Shown here: in pieces, positions 9,427-18,742 of the stretch | Layout of the letters: every line of letters begins with the position of its first letter | How positions within the stretch are numbered: position 1 is the stretch's first letter | Assembly (NCBI GenBank): GCA_024281015.1 | Contig: JAMXLL010000114.1 | Span: 1 to 36,053, forward strand | DNA from: Candidatus Binataceae bacterium | GTDB lineage: Bacteria > Desulfobacterota > Binatia > Binatales > Binataceae | Length of the DNA stretch: 36,053 nt | Direction: 5' to 3' | Program-made: the position numbers and the translations under genes | The notes under the pieces: generated by a model | Told to the model about the DNA's origin: nothing | Databases searched by the model: none | What the model saw: the letters and a program-made list of their open reading frames with translations, nothing else

Positions 9427-10173
9427 ATGCTCAAATCAGTTGCGGAGCCGGCCCCTCGCTATCCGCGTTCTCAATGGACGCAGCGACTGCCCGACCTGAT
9501 TCGGCTCCTGAAGCGGTCTGAAAAAGCCACTGCGGCGTGGCGCGTAATCGCAGGAGGTACTCGGCCCGGCGAAGCTCACGGTTTATTGAAAGCCTGGCCT
9601 GCGTGGGAGCGGTTTGCCAGATATCTTTGGCCGGTGTGCGATATTCCTGGTGCTCCTTACGGTTTGCTCTGCCTGCGCATTACCAGCTATCTGGGCGAAC
9701 CAGTGGTGCTTCCGGACACTACGACAATCAGGCGCGGCACAATAATCGGCGAATTACATTGCAACAATCGTGCTGTACTAGCGCTGGTCAAGCAGCGCGG
9801 CAATGCCTTTGCCGCTTGTCGTCAGGATCTGAAAAAACTCAGTGATTGGATCCAGCAAGATCCGCTCGCTCGCCGCATAGAAGCGCTCTACGCCTGCACG
9901 ATTCTGAACAGGGCGGCGGACCGTCTTGGCTTCACCGTGCTCCCGAAGCCCGTTACACTGCGCCGCAGGCTTGAAAAATTCTTCTTTAAGGGTTTGTTGC
10001 TGCTCTACAGCCGCGAAGGCTTGACGCGGATTGAGCACGGCAGAACCACGGATGCATATCCGGTGGACGTGTGGCTTTCCCGCGGCGAATTTCTACGCCT
10101 TTATGGCAAGGAGCGTCGGCTGGGGCGAGCAGCGGCTCGGCGGGCAACGAACGGGCACCGCCGAGCTATCTGA
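9427..10173 (+). CDS. Conserved hypothetical protein, possibly YkoP-like
   Basis: Reported ORF is 9232..10173; in-frame ATG at 9427 is a likelier start. LCLRITSYLGEPVVLPDTTTIRRGTIIGELHCNNRAV resembles the YkoP-type domain from memory; not searched. Confidence 0.55.
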   Translation: MLKSVAEPAPRYPRSQWTQRLPDLIRLLKRSEKATAAWRVIAGGTRPGEAHGLLKAWPAWERFARYLWPVCDIPGAPYGLLCLRITSYLGEPVVLPDTTTIRRGTIIGELHCNNRAVLALVKQRGNAFAACRQDLKKLSDWIQQDPLARRIEALYACTILNRAADRLGFTVLPKPVTLRRRLEKFFFKGLLLLYSREGLTRIEHGRTTDAYPVDVWLSRGEFLRLYGKERRLGRAAARRATNGHRRAI

Positions 10174-10187
10174 CCTTAGTTGAGCCT

Positions 10188-12629
10188 CTAGTCAGCTGCT
10201 TCAACAGGCGGATGCGCACCTGCTTGAGCTCGTGCCGAATCGGCCTCGACCGGCCGCCGCACTCCATCAGGCCGCAGCACCTGGCTGAGCACATCATCAA
10301 CCGTATCGACAAAGATGATTTCCATTTCGTGACGAAGCTCGGCCGGTATATCGTCGAGGTCATGCTCGTTGCGCCGAGGCAGCGCGACAGTACGGATTCC
10401 TGCGCGTCGGGCAGCGAGTACTTTTTCCTTTATGCCGCCGACCGGCAGTACTTTACCTCGTAGAGTAATCTCGCCGGTCATTGCAACGTCAGAGCGGACC
10501 GGCCGGCCGGTCATCAGCGAAGCTAGCGAAGCGGCAATAGTTACACCTGCAGAGGGACCATCCTTCGGAATCGCACCGGCAGGAACGTGCACGTGGATAT
10601 CCGATTTGTCATAGAAATCGGGAGCAATGCCAAGGCCCTCGGCTCGCGTGCGGATATAAGAGAGCGCAGCCTGTGCAGATTCCTTCATTACGTCTCCGAG
10701 CGAACCGGTCAGGGTAAGTCCTTTTTGGCCGTTCATCCGGGTACATTCGATAAAGATGATATCACCGCCATTCGGTGTCCAGGCCAAGCCGGTAGCTACA
10801 CCGGGTTCGTTGGCCCGCTCCGCGACTTCGGAGAAGAACCGCGGTGGGCCGAGATAGCGCTGGAGTAAAGCAAGTGTGATTTGTTCGGGCGGCGCTTCGC
10901 CTTCGGTGATGGAGCGCGCAATTTTTCGGCATATCCGGGCGATTTCACGCTCAAGATTACGTACACCCGCCTCGCGGGCATAGCTGCGGATAATTTCGGC
11001 TACCGCTTCGCGGGCAAATTCGATGGACCTGCCGCTCAAGCCATTCTCGTTAAGTTCCTTCGGAATCAAATGGCGATCAACGATATGAAGCTTCTCCTCC
11101 TCGGTGTAACCCGGCAGTTCCAGCACTTCCATACGATCCCGGAGTGCATGCGGAATGGTGTCGAGCATGTTGGCAGTGGTAAGAAACAGCACTCGCGACA
11201 GGTCGAAGGGCACATCCAAATAGTGATCAACGAATGTGCTGTTCTGCTCGGGGTCAAGCACCTCTAGCAGGGCCGAGGCCGGGTCGCCACGAAAATCGGC
11301 GCCCAGTTTATCCACCTCATCCAGAATAAATAACGGATTATTCGAACCAGCGTTGCGCAGGCCTTGGATGATACGGCCGGGCAATGATCCTATGTAGGTG
11401 CGACGATGGCCGCGGATTTCTGCTTCGTCGCGGATCCCGCCCAACGACAAACGCACGAATTTGCGCCCGAGGGCGCGGGCTATCGAGCGTCCAAGCGAGG
11501 TCTTGCCAGTACCCGGCGGACCGACGAAGCATAAGATTGGGCCCTTGGTGTCGCGCTTGAGCTTGCGCACCGCAAGAAATTCCAGGATGCGTTCCTTGAC
11601 CTTTTCGAGGTCGTAATGGTCCTCGTCGAGCACAGCGCGCGCGTGCGCAATATCGAGATTGTCTTCGGTCGAGGTACACCAGGGCAGGCCGACCAACCAA
11701 TCAAGATAGGTCCGAACCACGGTATGTTCTGCAGATTCGGGCGGAATCATCCGCAAGCGCTCAAGCTCTTTGTCGGCCGCCTTGCGTGCCTCCTCGGGCA
11801 TGTTAGCCGACTCGATTTTCTTTTCGAGATCATCGATTTCGGCGGAACGGCCGTCGGTTTCGCCCAGTTCTTTTTGAATTGCCTTGAGCTGCTGGCGCAG
11901 AAAGTACTCGCGCTGGTTCTTGTTAAGTTCAGTCTGGACCTGCGATTGAATCTTGTGGCCGAGTTCAAGCAATTCAATCTCGCGGCTGAGGATGACGATC
12001 AGCTTTTCCAAACGCTGCCGCACGTCGAGTGTGGACAGCAAATCCTGTAGCTCTTCAATCGCGATTTTGAGATAAGAGGCCACCAAATCGCTAAGCCGGC
12101 CCGGATCCCGCACCTGCATCGCCATCATCTGGAGCTCGTCGGGCAGGTACGGCACCAGCGAAACGAATTTCGAGAACTGGCTCACCAGGTTGGCTTGCAG
12201 GGCGTCAACTTCACGATCGGCCAGCAGTTTTTCGGCCATCCGGCTGACACTTACAATGAAATAGGGTTCCCGTTGGATAAATTGCTGAAGCTCGACTCGT
12301 GCGATACCCTGTACCAACACCCGCACGCTCTTGTCCGGATACTTGAGCATTTTCAGAATCCGGACCGCTGTCCCGCGCTGATACAGGCCTTCGGGCGCCG
12401 GACTTTCTTCTTCCGGATTCTTTTGTGCCGTCAGTGCAATGAGCTGTGATTGACCCACATCCTCAAGCAGCTTGAGGGAAGACGGACGAGATACCAAAAA
12501 AGGATGAGTCTGGTTGGGGAAAATAACGATGCCACGCAAGGGCAACAGCGGCAAAGTTGACGGAATCTCAGTCTGCGTCAAGTCCTCTTCGGTTTCGAAG
12601 TGCTTCTCTCCCTGGCCTTTATCTGCCAT
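10188..12629 (-). CDS. lon: ATP-dependent Lon protease (LonA)
   Basis: 813 aa; [22 protein letters not shown]-domain, [53 protein letters not shown] Walker A/AAA+, and [16 protein letters not shown] catalytic Ser region. Confidence 0.98.
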   Translation of the reverse strand: MADKGQGEKHFETEEDLTQTEIPSTLPLLPLRGIVIFPNQTHPFLVSRPSSLKLLEDVGQSQLIALTAQKNPEEESPAPEGLYQRGTAVRILKMLKYPDKSVRVLVQGIARVELQQFIQREPYFIVSVSRMAEKLLADREVDALQANLVSQFSKFVSLVPYLPDELQMMAMQVRDPGRLSDLVASYLKIAIEELQDLLSTLDVRQRLEKLIVILSREIELLELGHKIQSQVQTELNKNQREYFLRQQLKAIQKELGETDGRSAEIDDLEKKIESANMPEEARKAADKELERLRMIPPESAEHTVVRTYLDWLVGLPWCTSTEDNLDIAHARAVLDEDHYDLEKVKERILEFLAVRKLKRDTKGPILCFVGPPGTGKTSLGRSIARALGRKFVRLSLGGIRDEAEIRGHRRTYIGSLPGRIIQGLRNAGSNNPLFILDEVDKLGADFRGDPASALLEVLDPEQNSTFVDHYLDVPFDLSRVLFLTTANMLDTIPHALRDRMEVLELPGYTEEEKLHIVDRHLIPKELNENGLSGRSIEFAREAVAEIIRSYAREAGVRNLEREIARICRKIARSITEGEAPPEQITLALLQRYLGPPRFFSEVAERANEPGVATGLAWTPNGGDIIFIECTRMNGQKGLTLTGSLGDVMKESAQAALSYIRTRAEGLGIAPDFYDKSDIHVHVPAGAIPKDGPSAGVTIAASLASLMTGRPVRSDVAMTGEITLRGKVLPVGGIKEKVLAARRAGIRTVALPRRNEHDLDDIPAELRHEMEIIFVDTVDDVLSQVLRPDGVRRPVEADSARAQAGAHPPVEAAD

Positions 12630-12691
12630 AGCTTACCTGCACACACCGGTTTTAAGAGACGTCTGCCGCGCCGATGCCCGCCGCGGGCCCT

Positions 12692-12725
12692 GACTGTAGC
12701 CGCCGCTTTCCCGGCGGCGACAGTT
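12692..12725 (-). promoter_or_regulatory. GC-rich hairpin in the lon 5' leader
   Basis: ACTGT-A-GCCGCCG-CTTTCC-CGGCGGC-G-ACAGT: 12 pairs interrupted by one A/G mismatch, about 65 nt upstream of the lon start on the minus strand. Confidence 0.4.
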
Positions 12726-12820
12726 TAACGTACTATTGGATCCGAAGTCTTCAAACATTCTAACGCAAACTTAAGCACGATTCTCAACGTCGCCAGGGGC
12801 AGCGGCGGAGGCCATTAGAG

Positions 12821-13249
12821 TTGTCAAGCTATCAATTTGATAAGATTTTCACGCCCGCCGAGGCGAACGAGCTCATCCCCAGGCTTGAGGTCGCGATCCG
12901 TGAGCTTCAGGCGAGTGCCAGCGCACTGCGCGGCCGTATCGCCGAATTGGTCAAGCGCGAGCCTGGGGCTCGCGGGCTTCCGTTGCCGCAAATCATCGAA
13001 CGTTACCCCCAATTGCGCGAAACAGCCGCTCAATTGGCTCGAGCGGCGGAAAAGGTCGAGTCATATGGATGCTTGCTGAAGGACATCGACCAAGGGCTGG
13101 TCGATTTTCCTTGGGAGATGGAGGAGGGCCGGATGGTCTTTCTTTGCTGGCAGTTTGGCGAACCTGCTGTGATTGCCTGGCATCCCATCGACGAGGGATT
13201 TGCCCAGCGTCAGCCGCTCTCGGGAGCGCCCAAGCATTACCTGAATTGA
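12821..13249 (+). CDS. DUF2203-family protein (TTG start)
   Basis: YQFDKIFTPAEANELIPRLEVAIRELQ...VDFPWEMEEGRMVFLCWQFGEPAVIAWHPIDEGFAQRQPL is characteristic of DUF2203. Confidence 0.85.
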   Translation: MSSYQFDKIFTPAEANELIPRLEVAIRELQASASALRGRIAELVKREPGARGLPLPQIIERYPQLRETAAQLARAAEKVESYGCLLKDIDQGLVDFPWEMEEGRMVFLCWQFGEPAVIAWHPIDEGFAQRQPLSGAPKHYLN

Positions 13250-13269
13250 CGTAGTCCATAGCGTCTGAT

Positions 13270-13752
13270 TTGACGAGTTCGCGCACTAAGATGGTTGCAC
13301 TGTTTATCTACCTGCTTTCACTGGTCTGTTGGTTGGGGGGAATGATTTTCTTTTCGATTTTCACGGCTCCAATCATCTTTCGCGTGCTTACCCGTGCCGA
13401 GGCGGGCAAAGTAGTAAGTGGCATTTTCCCCCGCTACTATCTACTCGGCTATATCGCGGGCGGGATCGCTCTTGTGCTGGCGCTGTACTTTTGCCTGCTC
13501 GCGACGGGCCGCCTATGGTGGTGCCTCAGCGCTCTAGCCTTGGCGCTCGCACTTGGGTTGACGGTTTATGCCGGTGCGGTGGTGCGCCCCCAAATTGATG
13601 CGATTCATATTAGTGACGAGCCCAACCCCGACCCCGCTCGCAAGGCCCAATTTGATCGCCTGCACCGTCTATCGGTCTCACTTAACGGCGGCGTGATGGT
13701 GCTCAACCTGCTCGCAGTCCTCACCACAGCCGCAGCGCTCACACGGCCATAG
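13270..13752 (+). CDS. DUF4149 / TMEM205-like four-helix membrane protein
   Basis: LVCWLGGMIFFSIFTAPIIFRVLTRAEAGKVVSGIFPRYY...; HRLSVSLNGGVMVLNLL. Confidence 0.75.
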   Translation: MTSSRTKMVALFIYLLSLVCWLGGMIFFSIFTAPIIFRVLTRAEAGKVVSGIFPRYYLLGYIAGGIALVLALYFCLLATGRLWWCLSALALALALGLTVYAGAVVRPQIDAIHISDEPNPDPARKAQFDRLHRLSVSLNGGVMVLNLLAVLTTAAALTRP

Positions 13753-13777
13753 AGCGATCTGAATCGGCCTGGATGGC

Positions 13778-14551
13778 GTGAATAGAATGATCAATGCTGA
13801 ATTTCGGGCGATTGTAGTCGACCTGTTCGACACCTTAGTCAGATGGGAGCCTGAGCGGTTGCCGCTGATGGAAATTAATGGCCGGCCGCTACGGAGCACC
13901 ATGCCGTGGATTCTGCCCAGGTTGCAGCAGCGTCTGGGCAGCGCCTTCGACCAAAATGTCTTCATCGAGAATTATACAGTGGTGATTGAGGAAATCGCGC
14001 GGGAGCGCCAATGTGATGGTATCGAGATTACCTGCCGCGAACGCTTTGCACGCACCCTGGCGCGGATCTCCGCGTTGCCACCCGGTCAGGCCGAAAGCTT
14101 CGCCGAAGAACTGACCCGAATACACATGAGCCAGGTGCGCGCGGTTACTACTGCTCCTTTGCAGCGCGCTGAGGCAATACGGCAGCTCAGCCGTCATTAT
14201 CGGCTCGGTCTGCTGTCGAATTTCGATGATGCTCAATGTGGCCGAGAAGTATTGGCTGACACCGGTGTCGCAGAGTTATTTGAAGCGGTGATTATCTCTG
14301 CCGAGGTGCGACTGCGCAAACCCGATCCGCGTATTTTTCGCCGAATGCTGGAGATGCTCGGTCTGACGCCAGACGAAATTTTATACGTCGGTGATACGCC
14401 ACTCGATGACGTGTGGGGTGCCTACCAGGTTGGAATCCCAACAGCCTGGATCAGCAAGGGTGCTCCGGGGCTGCCCGAAGGTATTCCACAGCCGCGTTTC
14501 ACCATTACCGACCTGTCGGAATTACCGCGCTTGCTCGGGCTCTCGGTCTAG
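13778..14551 (+). CDS. HAD-superfamily hydrolase
   Basis: VVDLFDTLV motif I, LLSNFDDA motif II, RKPDPRIFRRMLEMLGLTPDEILYVGDTPLDDVWGAYQVG motifs III/IV. Confidence 0.92.
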   Translation: MNRMINAEFRAIVVDLFDTLVRWEPERLPLMEINGRPLRSTMPWILPRLQQRLGSAFDQNVFIENYTVVIEEIARERQCDGIEITCRERFARTLARISALPPGQAESFAEELTRIHMSQVRAVTTAPLQRAEAIRQLSRHYRLGLLSNFDDAQCGREVLADTGVAELFEAVIISAEVRLRKPDPRIFRRMLEMLGLTPDEILYVGDTPLDDVWGAYQVGIPTAWISKGAPGLPEGIPQPRFTITDLSELPRLLGLSV

Positions 14552-14635
14552 GGACCACGAGTTTTTGTCCTCTAACGGTTATCGGCAGCTCAAAAAAGCT
14601 GACCCCCAGCTTTACGCAGCGCATGCACGGACAAG

Positions 14636-15136
14636 TTGTTTACCGGCGGAAAAACAATGAACACACTCCGCAGGGCCATCGCCGTAGTCGGTGCCGGTGA
14701 TGCTCCCACATCGATTTGTGACCTGGCGTACAGCGTAGGGCTTGCCGTCGCGCGTCAAGGCGCATCCCTAATCTGTGGCGGGCGCGGCGGTGTTATGGCA
14801 GCTGCCGCCCGCGGCGCGCAATCCGCCGGCGGGCTCACCATCGGCATTCTTCCTGGCTACAACCGTCACCAGGCAAACTCCAACATCGAAGTTGCCATCG
14901 CGACCGGAATGGGCGAGGCGCGTAATGCTATCGTGGTCGCGAGCGCTGACGCAGTCATCGCCCTCGAGGGCGAGGGCGGCACCCTTTCCGAGATTGGTTT
15001 CGCGATAAAACTCGGGCGACCGGTAGTCGCGTTGCGAGCCTGGCAGCAACTCGCGATGCTCGCCCATACTGATGACCCCGATGCGGCCGTGAATCTCGCA
15101 TTCGAACTGGCGAGCGGCTTACCTGAGAAGATCTAA
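14636..15136 (+). CDS. TIGR00725-type / LOG-like (lysine decarboxylase-like fold) protein
   Basis: AVVGAGD...LICGGRGGVMAAAARGAQSAGGLTIGILPG...ALEGEGGTLSEIGFAIKLGRPV. Confidence 0.85.
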   Translation: MFTGGKTMNTLRRAIAVVGAGDAPTSICDLAYSVGLAVARQGASLICGGRGGVMAAAARGAQSAGGLTIGILPGYNRHQANSNIEVAIATGMGEARNAIVVASADAVIALEGEGGTLSEIGFAIKLGRPVVALRAWQQLAMLAHTDDPDAAVNLAFELASGLPEKI

Positions 15137-15550
15137 ATGGCGGATGTATATAAAGAATTTCCCACCTTGCGGCAATTGGCTGAGGGTCCATTCTCGGCGC
15201 TGCTCGGACTCGATGTCGAAAGCGCGACCGAAGGCAAGGTGGTAGTGCGCATGCCCTTCCACCACCGCCTGCTGAATTATGGTCCGCCTGATGTTCCGGT
15301 GCATGGCGGAGCAATTGCCTCGCTGGCTGATTTTGCAGCCTGCGCCGCCGTTTGGACACTGCCAACAACTCAACGGAGCGCAACCATCTCGCTGACCGTC
15401 AACTATAGCGCTCCGGCGATCCAGAGCGAATTATTGGCGAGCGCGGTAGTTCGCCGAAGCGGGAAGCGAGTAGCCAGCATCGGAGTAGAGATCCGCGATA
15501 CTCAAGGTGCATTAATCGCCGATGCACTCGTGACTTACAAGATCGCCTGA
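15137..15550 (+). CDS. PaaI-type hotdog-fold thioesterase
   Basis: VHGGAIASLADFAACAAVWTLPTTQRSATISLTVNYSAPAIQSELLASAVVRRSGKRVASIGVEI; TAA of preceding gene directly abuts this ATG (TAAATG). Confidence 0.9.
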   Translation: MADVYKEFPTLRQLAEGPFSALLGLDVESATEGKVVVRMPFHHRLLNYGPPDVPVHGGAIASLADFAACAAVWTLPTTQRSATISLTVNYSAPAIQSELLASAVVRRSGKRVASIGVEIRDTQGALIADALVTYKIA

Positions 15551-15653
15551 GTCGATCCAATACGACCGACCGACTGCCGCATTAACTGCGTACTCAACTT
15601 TCCTTTGCCGAATTTACGCTATGAAGGCCAACGGAGCTTCACATCATCACGAT

Positions 15654-15668
15654 TTTGCGCGGCGCAAA
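15654..15668. repeat. Perfect 7-1-7 palindrome TTTGCGC-G-GCGCAAA
   Basis: Read directly in the 0.4-kb intergenic region upstream of the Ser/Gly-rich gene. Confidence 0.6.
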
Positions 15669-15964
15669 CCGAAGTAGAGTTGGGGGTTCCCATCTATCGC
15701 CTTAAAGGGTGTAACCACTTCACGTTTGCGTCGGCATATGCCCCGGGCTCGTTGCGATGACTAGCCGCAAATGAGCGCTGAATGGTGGAAAAAGCTCCTT
15801 GGCATAAGGGTTGCGGCTAAGCCAAACGTGACTGCAGGGTAGTTGCGGCTTTCACACGCTGCTCCACCCGAAATCCACCCCGCGACAGGCGGCCATCCCG
15901 TCGAGAAAAGAGCGGCTCGGCCCGCAGTCATCTTGTCGTGGAAAAATCTCCCAGGAGGAGCATT

Positions 15965-16363
15965 ATGCGTTCGATGAAGCGTCTGAGTACCTATTTGGTT
16001 GGTGCCGGTTTGGCCCTATCGGTGGCTGCGTTCGCGCCAGCAGCGTTTGCGCAGACCGCCGGTGGCTCCAGCGCCGGCAGTTCGGGAAGCAGCATGGGTT
16101 CGGGAAGCAGCATGGGATCGGGCAGCGCCACGAGTCCGAGCAGTGGCTCAGCAACCGATAACAGCAACGCAAATAACCCGAGCAGCGGTTCCGCAACTGA
16201 TAATAGTGCGACCTCGCCGTCCGGTCCGGTCAGCGGTTCGGATACTTCCGCCAGCAATCCAGGTTCAGCAACCACTCCTCCGACCTCCAGCGGCAGCATG
16301 GGCTCCAGCACTACATCTCCCGGCGCTGGCAGCTCCGCGGGCAGCAGCAATACTGCTCCGTAA
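15965..16363 (+). CDS. Secreted Ser/Gly/Thr-rich low-complexity protein
   Basis: SD AGGAGG followed by ATG at 15965; signal peptide LSTYLVGAGLALSVAAFAPAAFAQ; the rest is SSGSSMGSGSSMGSGSATSPSSGSATDN-type repeats. Confidence 0.8.
   Translation: MRSMKRLSTYLVGAGLALSVAAFAPAAFAQTAGGSSAGSSGSSMGSGSSMGSGSATSPSSGSATDNSNANNPSSGSATDNSATSPSGPVSGSDTSASNPGSATTPPTSSGSMGSSTTSPGAGSSAGSSNTAP
16081..16116 (+). repeat. Two perfect tandem copies of an 18-bp repeat TTCGGGAAGCAGCATGGG
   Basis: 16081-16098 and 16099-16116 are identical; in frame, inside the Ser/Gly-rich CDS. Confidence 0.9.
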
Positions 16364-16622
16364 CCGTCTTCAACGAGAGCGTCGCTCGGTCCGGGTCGGC
16401 GCGGCGCTCTCGACTTACGCAATGCCGGTCCGGTTCAGCGATGCCGATGCTGCTTGCGCCGGGAGCTCATGCGAAGAAGCTACGGCGCGGGCTGCGGTAG
16501 CGTGGCGCTGGACAGGTTGGGTGGAAATGCGTGCGCGCCGATTGCCAGCGAATGTCTTCTGGAAGTTGATTCACCTCATCACCTAGGCAAATATCGGCCG
16601 GTTACCTGTTGAGGGTAAATCA

Positions 16623-17111
16623 ATGGTGATCGTGCTAATGGGGGTGGCTGGGAGCGGCAAAACAACTGTAGGCGAGGAGCTGGCGAGATTACTCGACTGG
16701 ACGTTCTGCGACGCTGATGATTTTCATTCGCTCCACAACCGTGAAAAGATGAGCCGTGGAATGGCGCTTAATGATAGCGACCGGCAGCCTTGGCTCGAAG
16801 CAATTCGCAACTCTATCCTTCGCTCAATCAGCAACAAGCAAAACGCAATTTTTGCCTGCTCGGCTCTCAAAAAGTCGTATCGGCGGCAGCTGCGAGTCAA
16901 TGCCGAAGAGGTCAAGTTTGTTTATCTGAAAGGGTCTCCCGCCCTGCTGTCCCAGCGTGTGGCTAATCGCCAGGGCCATTTCTTTGCCCCCTCCCTGCTC
17001 GAAAGTCAGTTTTATGATCTTGAGGAACCAACCGATGTGCTCGAGGTTGATGTCTCGTCGCCGCCGGACGCTATCGCCCGGTCGATAATCGCCGCGTTCA
17101 ACCTCCACTGA
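16623..17111 (+). CDS. gntK: Gluconokinase (GntK-like)
   Basis: MGVAGSGKTTVGEELARLLDWTFCDADDFHSLHNREKMSRGMALNDSDRQPWL...ACSALKKSYRRQLR...GHFFAPSLLESQFYDLEEP. Confidence 0.93.
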   Translation: MVIVLMGVAGSGKTTVGEELARLLDWTFCDADDFHSLHNREKMSRGMALNDSDRQPWLEAIRNSILRSISNKQNAIFACSALKKSYRRQLRVNAEEVKFVYLKGSPALLSQRVANRQGHFFAPSLLESQFYDLEEPTDVLEVDVSSPPDAIARSIIAAFNLH

Positions 17112-17246
17112 ACTACATCAGCCCACCACAACGGCTATCGCTTTGGCTATTGTAAGCCGTGAAGTGAAGTGACGGACGACGAACAACCTCACTTGCGGTT
17201 AGCTTCGGAACAACAATCCTGCTGACCTTTGGCCGCTGAAGTTCTG

Positions 17247-17672
17247 TTACTTCTTCTCCTGCTCCCACATCCGCTGCCAGCTTCGGATGCCCTCGGTCAG
17301 AATCTTCTGCACACCCTCCGCCTGCTTGCGAGCTTCCTCGCTCCAATTGCCCGTGGTGAAGGCGTCGGTGGCCTTGCGCCAGCTCTCGGCCCATGCGTCC
17401 ATCGGATTTGCCGTTTTAGCCGAGGCGCTACCGGTGGCGGAGCGCCGGATCTCGCGCTCCCAGTATTCGTATGCCTGCTCGATGGCCGTGATCATGCCAT
17501 CCTTGCTCATGCGCGCGACGCGCAACCAATTTTCGACCAGCCGGTCGCGGTCGCCGCCGCCGGCCTGAGCAGCGATGTTCTGGAGCGCCTTATTCACCGC
17601 AGAGATGGCCTGCGCATAAGCCTCACTCGCCTTGCGTATAGCTTCACCAATATCTGAGAGATTATCGGGCAT
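17247..17672 (-). CDS. Small helical hypothetical protein, possibly phasin/PhaE-like
   Basis: 141 aa, predicted all-helical by eye; NPMDAWAESWRKATDAF...KILTEGIRSWQRMWEQEKK; family assignment is weak. Confidence 0.5.
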   Translation of the reverse strand: MPDNLSDIGEAIRKASEAYAQAISAVNKALQNIAAQAGGGDRDRLVENWLRVARMSKDGMITAIEQAYEYWEREIRRSATGSASAKTANPMDAWAESWRKATDAFTTGNWSEEARKQAEGVQKILTEGIRSWQRMWEQEKK

Positions 17673-17699
17673 TTTCTTTCACCAGTTTTGAATAAAGAA

Positions 17700-17834
17700 C
17701 TACCTTTTTCGGAACATGCTGGCACCGACGCCAGTCTTTCTTCCTGCAAAATAGGCTAGAATCGCTTCCGCTTGTTTGGGTGAGAAGCAGACGTTCCGCC
17801 CTGTTCCGACCACCTCTAATCCCATTGTGATCAT
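17700..17834 (-). CDS. Possible small ORF (44 aa, MITMGLEVVGTGRNVCFSPKQAEAILAYFAGRKTGVGASMFRKR)
   Basis: Starts 3 nt after the GST stop on the same strand; protein-like composition; only position and composition support it. Confidence 0.3.
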   Translation of the reverse strand: MITMGLEVVGTGRNVCFSPKQAEAILAYFAGRKTGVGASMFRKR

Positions 17835-17836
17835 GG

Positions 17837-18622
17837 CTACAGATCGACGGGCAATTCCAGAAACTCGTGGTAAATAGCGTCGCGATGCGCCAACAATTGC
17901 CGACCAACTTCGACTGTAACGATCGGATCGGTACATGTATACATGCGGCGAAAGCCAGGGCTCATCCTGCACAGTTCCTCGGGTAAGGGTTGGATCAGGG
18001 CGGCAAACGCTGCCCAGTAAATGTCGAGTGCCGACAGACGATCGCCGACCAGAAACCTGCTGCCAACCATGCGCTGCGATTCGAGTTGGCGGTTGAGAAC
18101 CCGTAAAATCTCAGCGACCCGTTGCGGGGCGGCAGCTGCCGCTGCCGGCGAATAGCCGTATTTCCGGCCGAGAAAGCTGGCCCCTGCTTTGGCTGCCTCG
18201 GGCGCATTCGTATTCGACGAGGTCGCATGCAGCATCATGAGGCGCCGCGACCATCCAAAACCGTTCTCACCGCATAGTTCATTAGCCAGCCCGAACATGC
18301 GCGTGCGCTGTTCAAGCGAATCCGGAATCAACGGCGGATCCGGTGCCAGCCGCTCGGCAAGATAAAGCTGATCGTTCCACAAACTGCGGGGGCGTTCGTT
18401 TTCATAGACAAAGACTGGAGCGGTGGTCTGGGCGCTCCATCGCATCAGTGGTAAATTCTCGCCGCCGAGTTCCTGGCGCACTTTGGTATATGGTAGCTGC
18501 TTAACATGGAGAATCCCCTTGGCGGCTTCGCTCCACGGCCCTGGCACGCCAGGCGACAGGACGACACGCAGCCCGCTCATCGTAACTGCCTGTTCTACTT
18601 CAATATATTGCGCCACCTTCAT
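17837..18622 (-). CDS. Glutathione S-transferase-like protein
   Basis: N-terminal thioredoxin-like part (APVFVYENERPRSLWNDQLYLAERLAP) and C-terminal helical part with FLVGDRLSALDIYWAAFAALIQPLP. Confidence 0.75.
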   Translation of the reverse strand: MKVAQYIEVEQAVTMSGLRVVLSPGVPGPWSEAAKGILHVKQLPYTKVRQELGGENLPLMRWSAQTTAPVFVYENERPRSLWNDQLYLAERLAPDPPLIPDSLEQRTRMFGLANELCGENGFGWSRRLMMLHATSSNTNAPEAAKAGASFLGRKYGYSPAAAAAAPQRVAEILRVLNRQLESQRMVGSRFLVGDRLSALDIYWAAFAALIQPLPEELCRMSPGFRRMYTCTDPIVTVEVGRQLLAHRDAIYHEFLELPVDL

Positions 18623-18742
18623 TTACCTCGGCGTCAATGTATGACACAGTCCATCAGCGTTCCAGGCTGACTGTAGTGGAACATTGCGCCGTTTTTCGGC
18701 AGCATTTTTCTTCATGGCCCAAAGCAAACCGGGAATCTGTCT

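Noticed and set aside
11616-12050. 144-aa plus-strand ORF
   Set aside because: Antisense to lon; no independent support.
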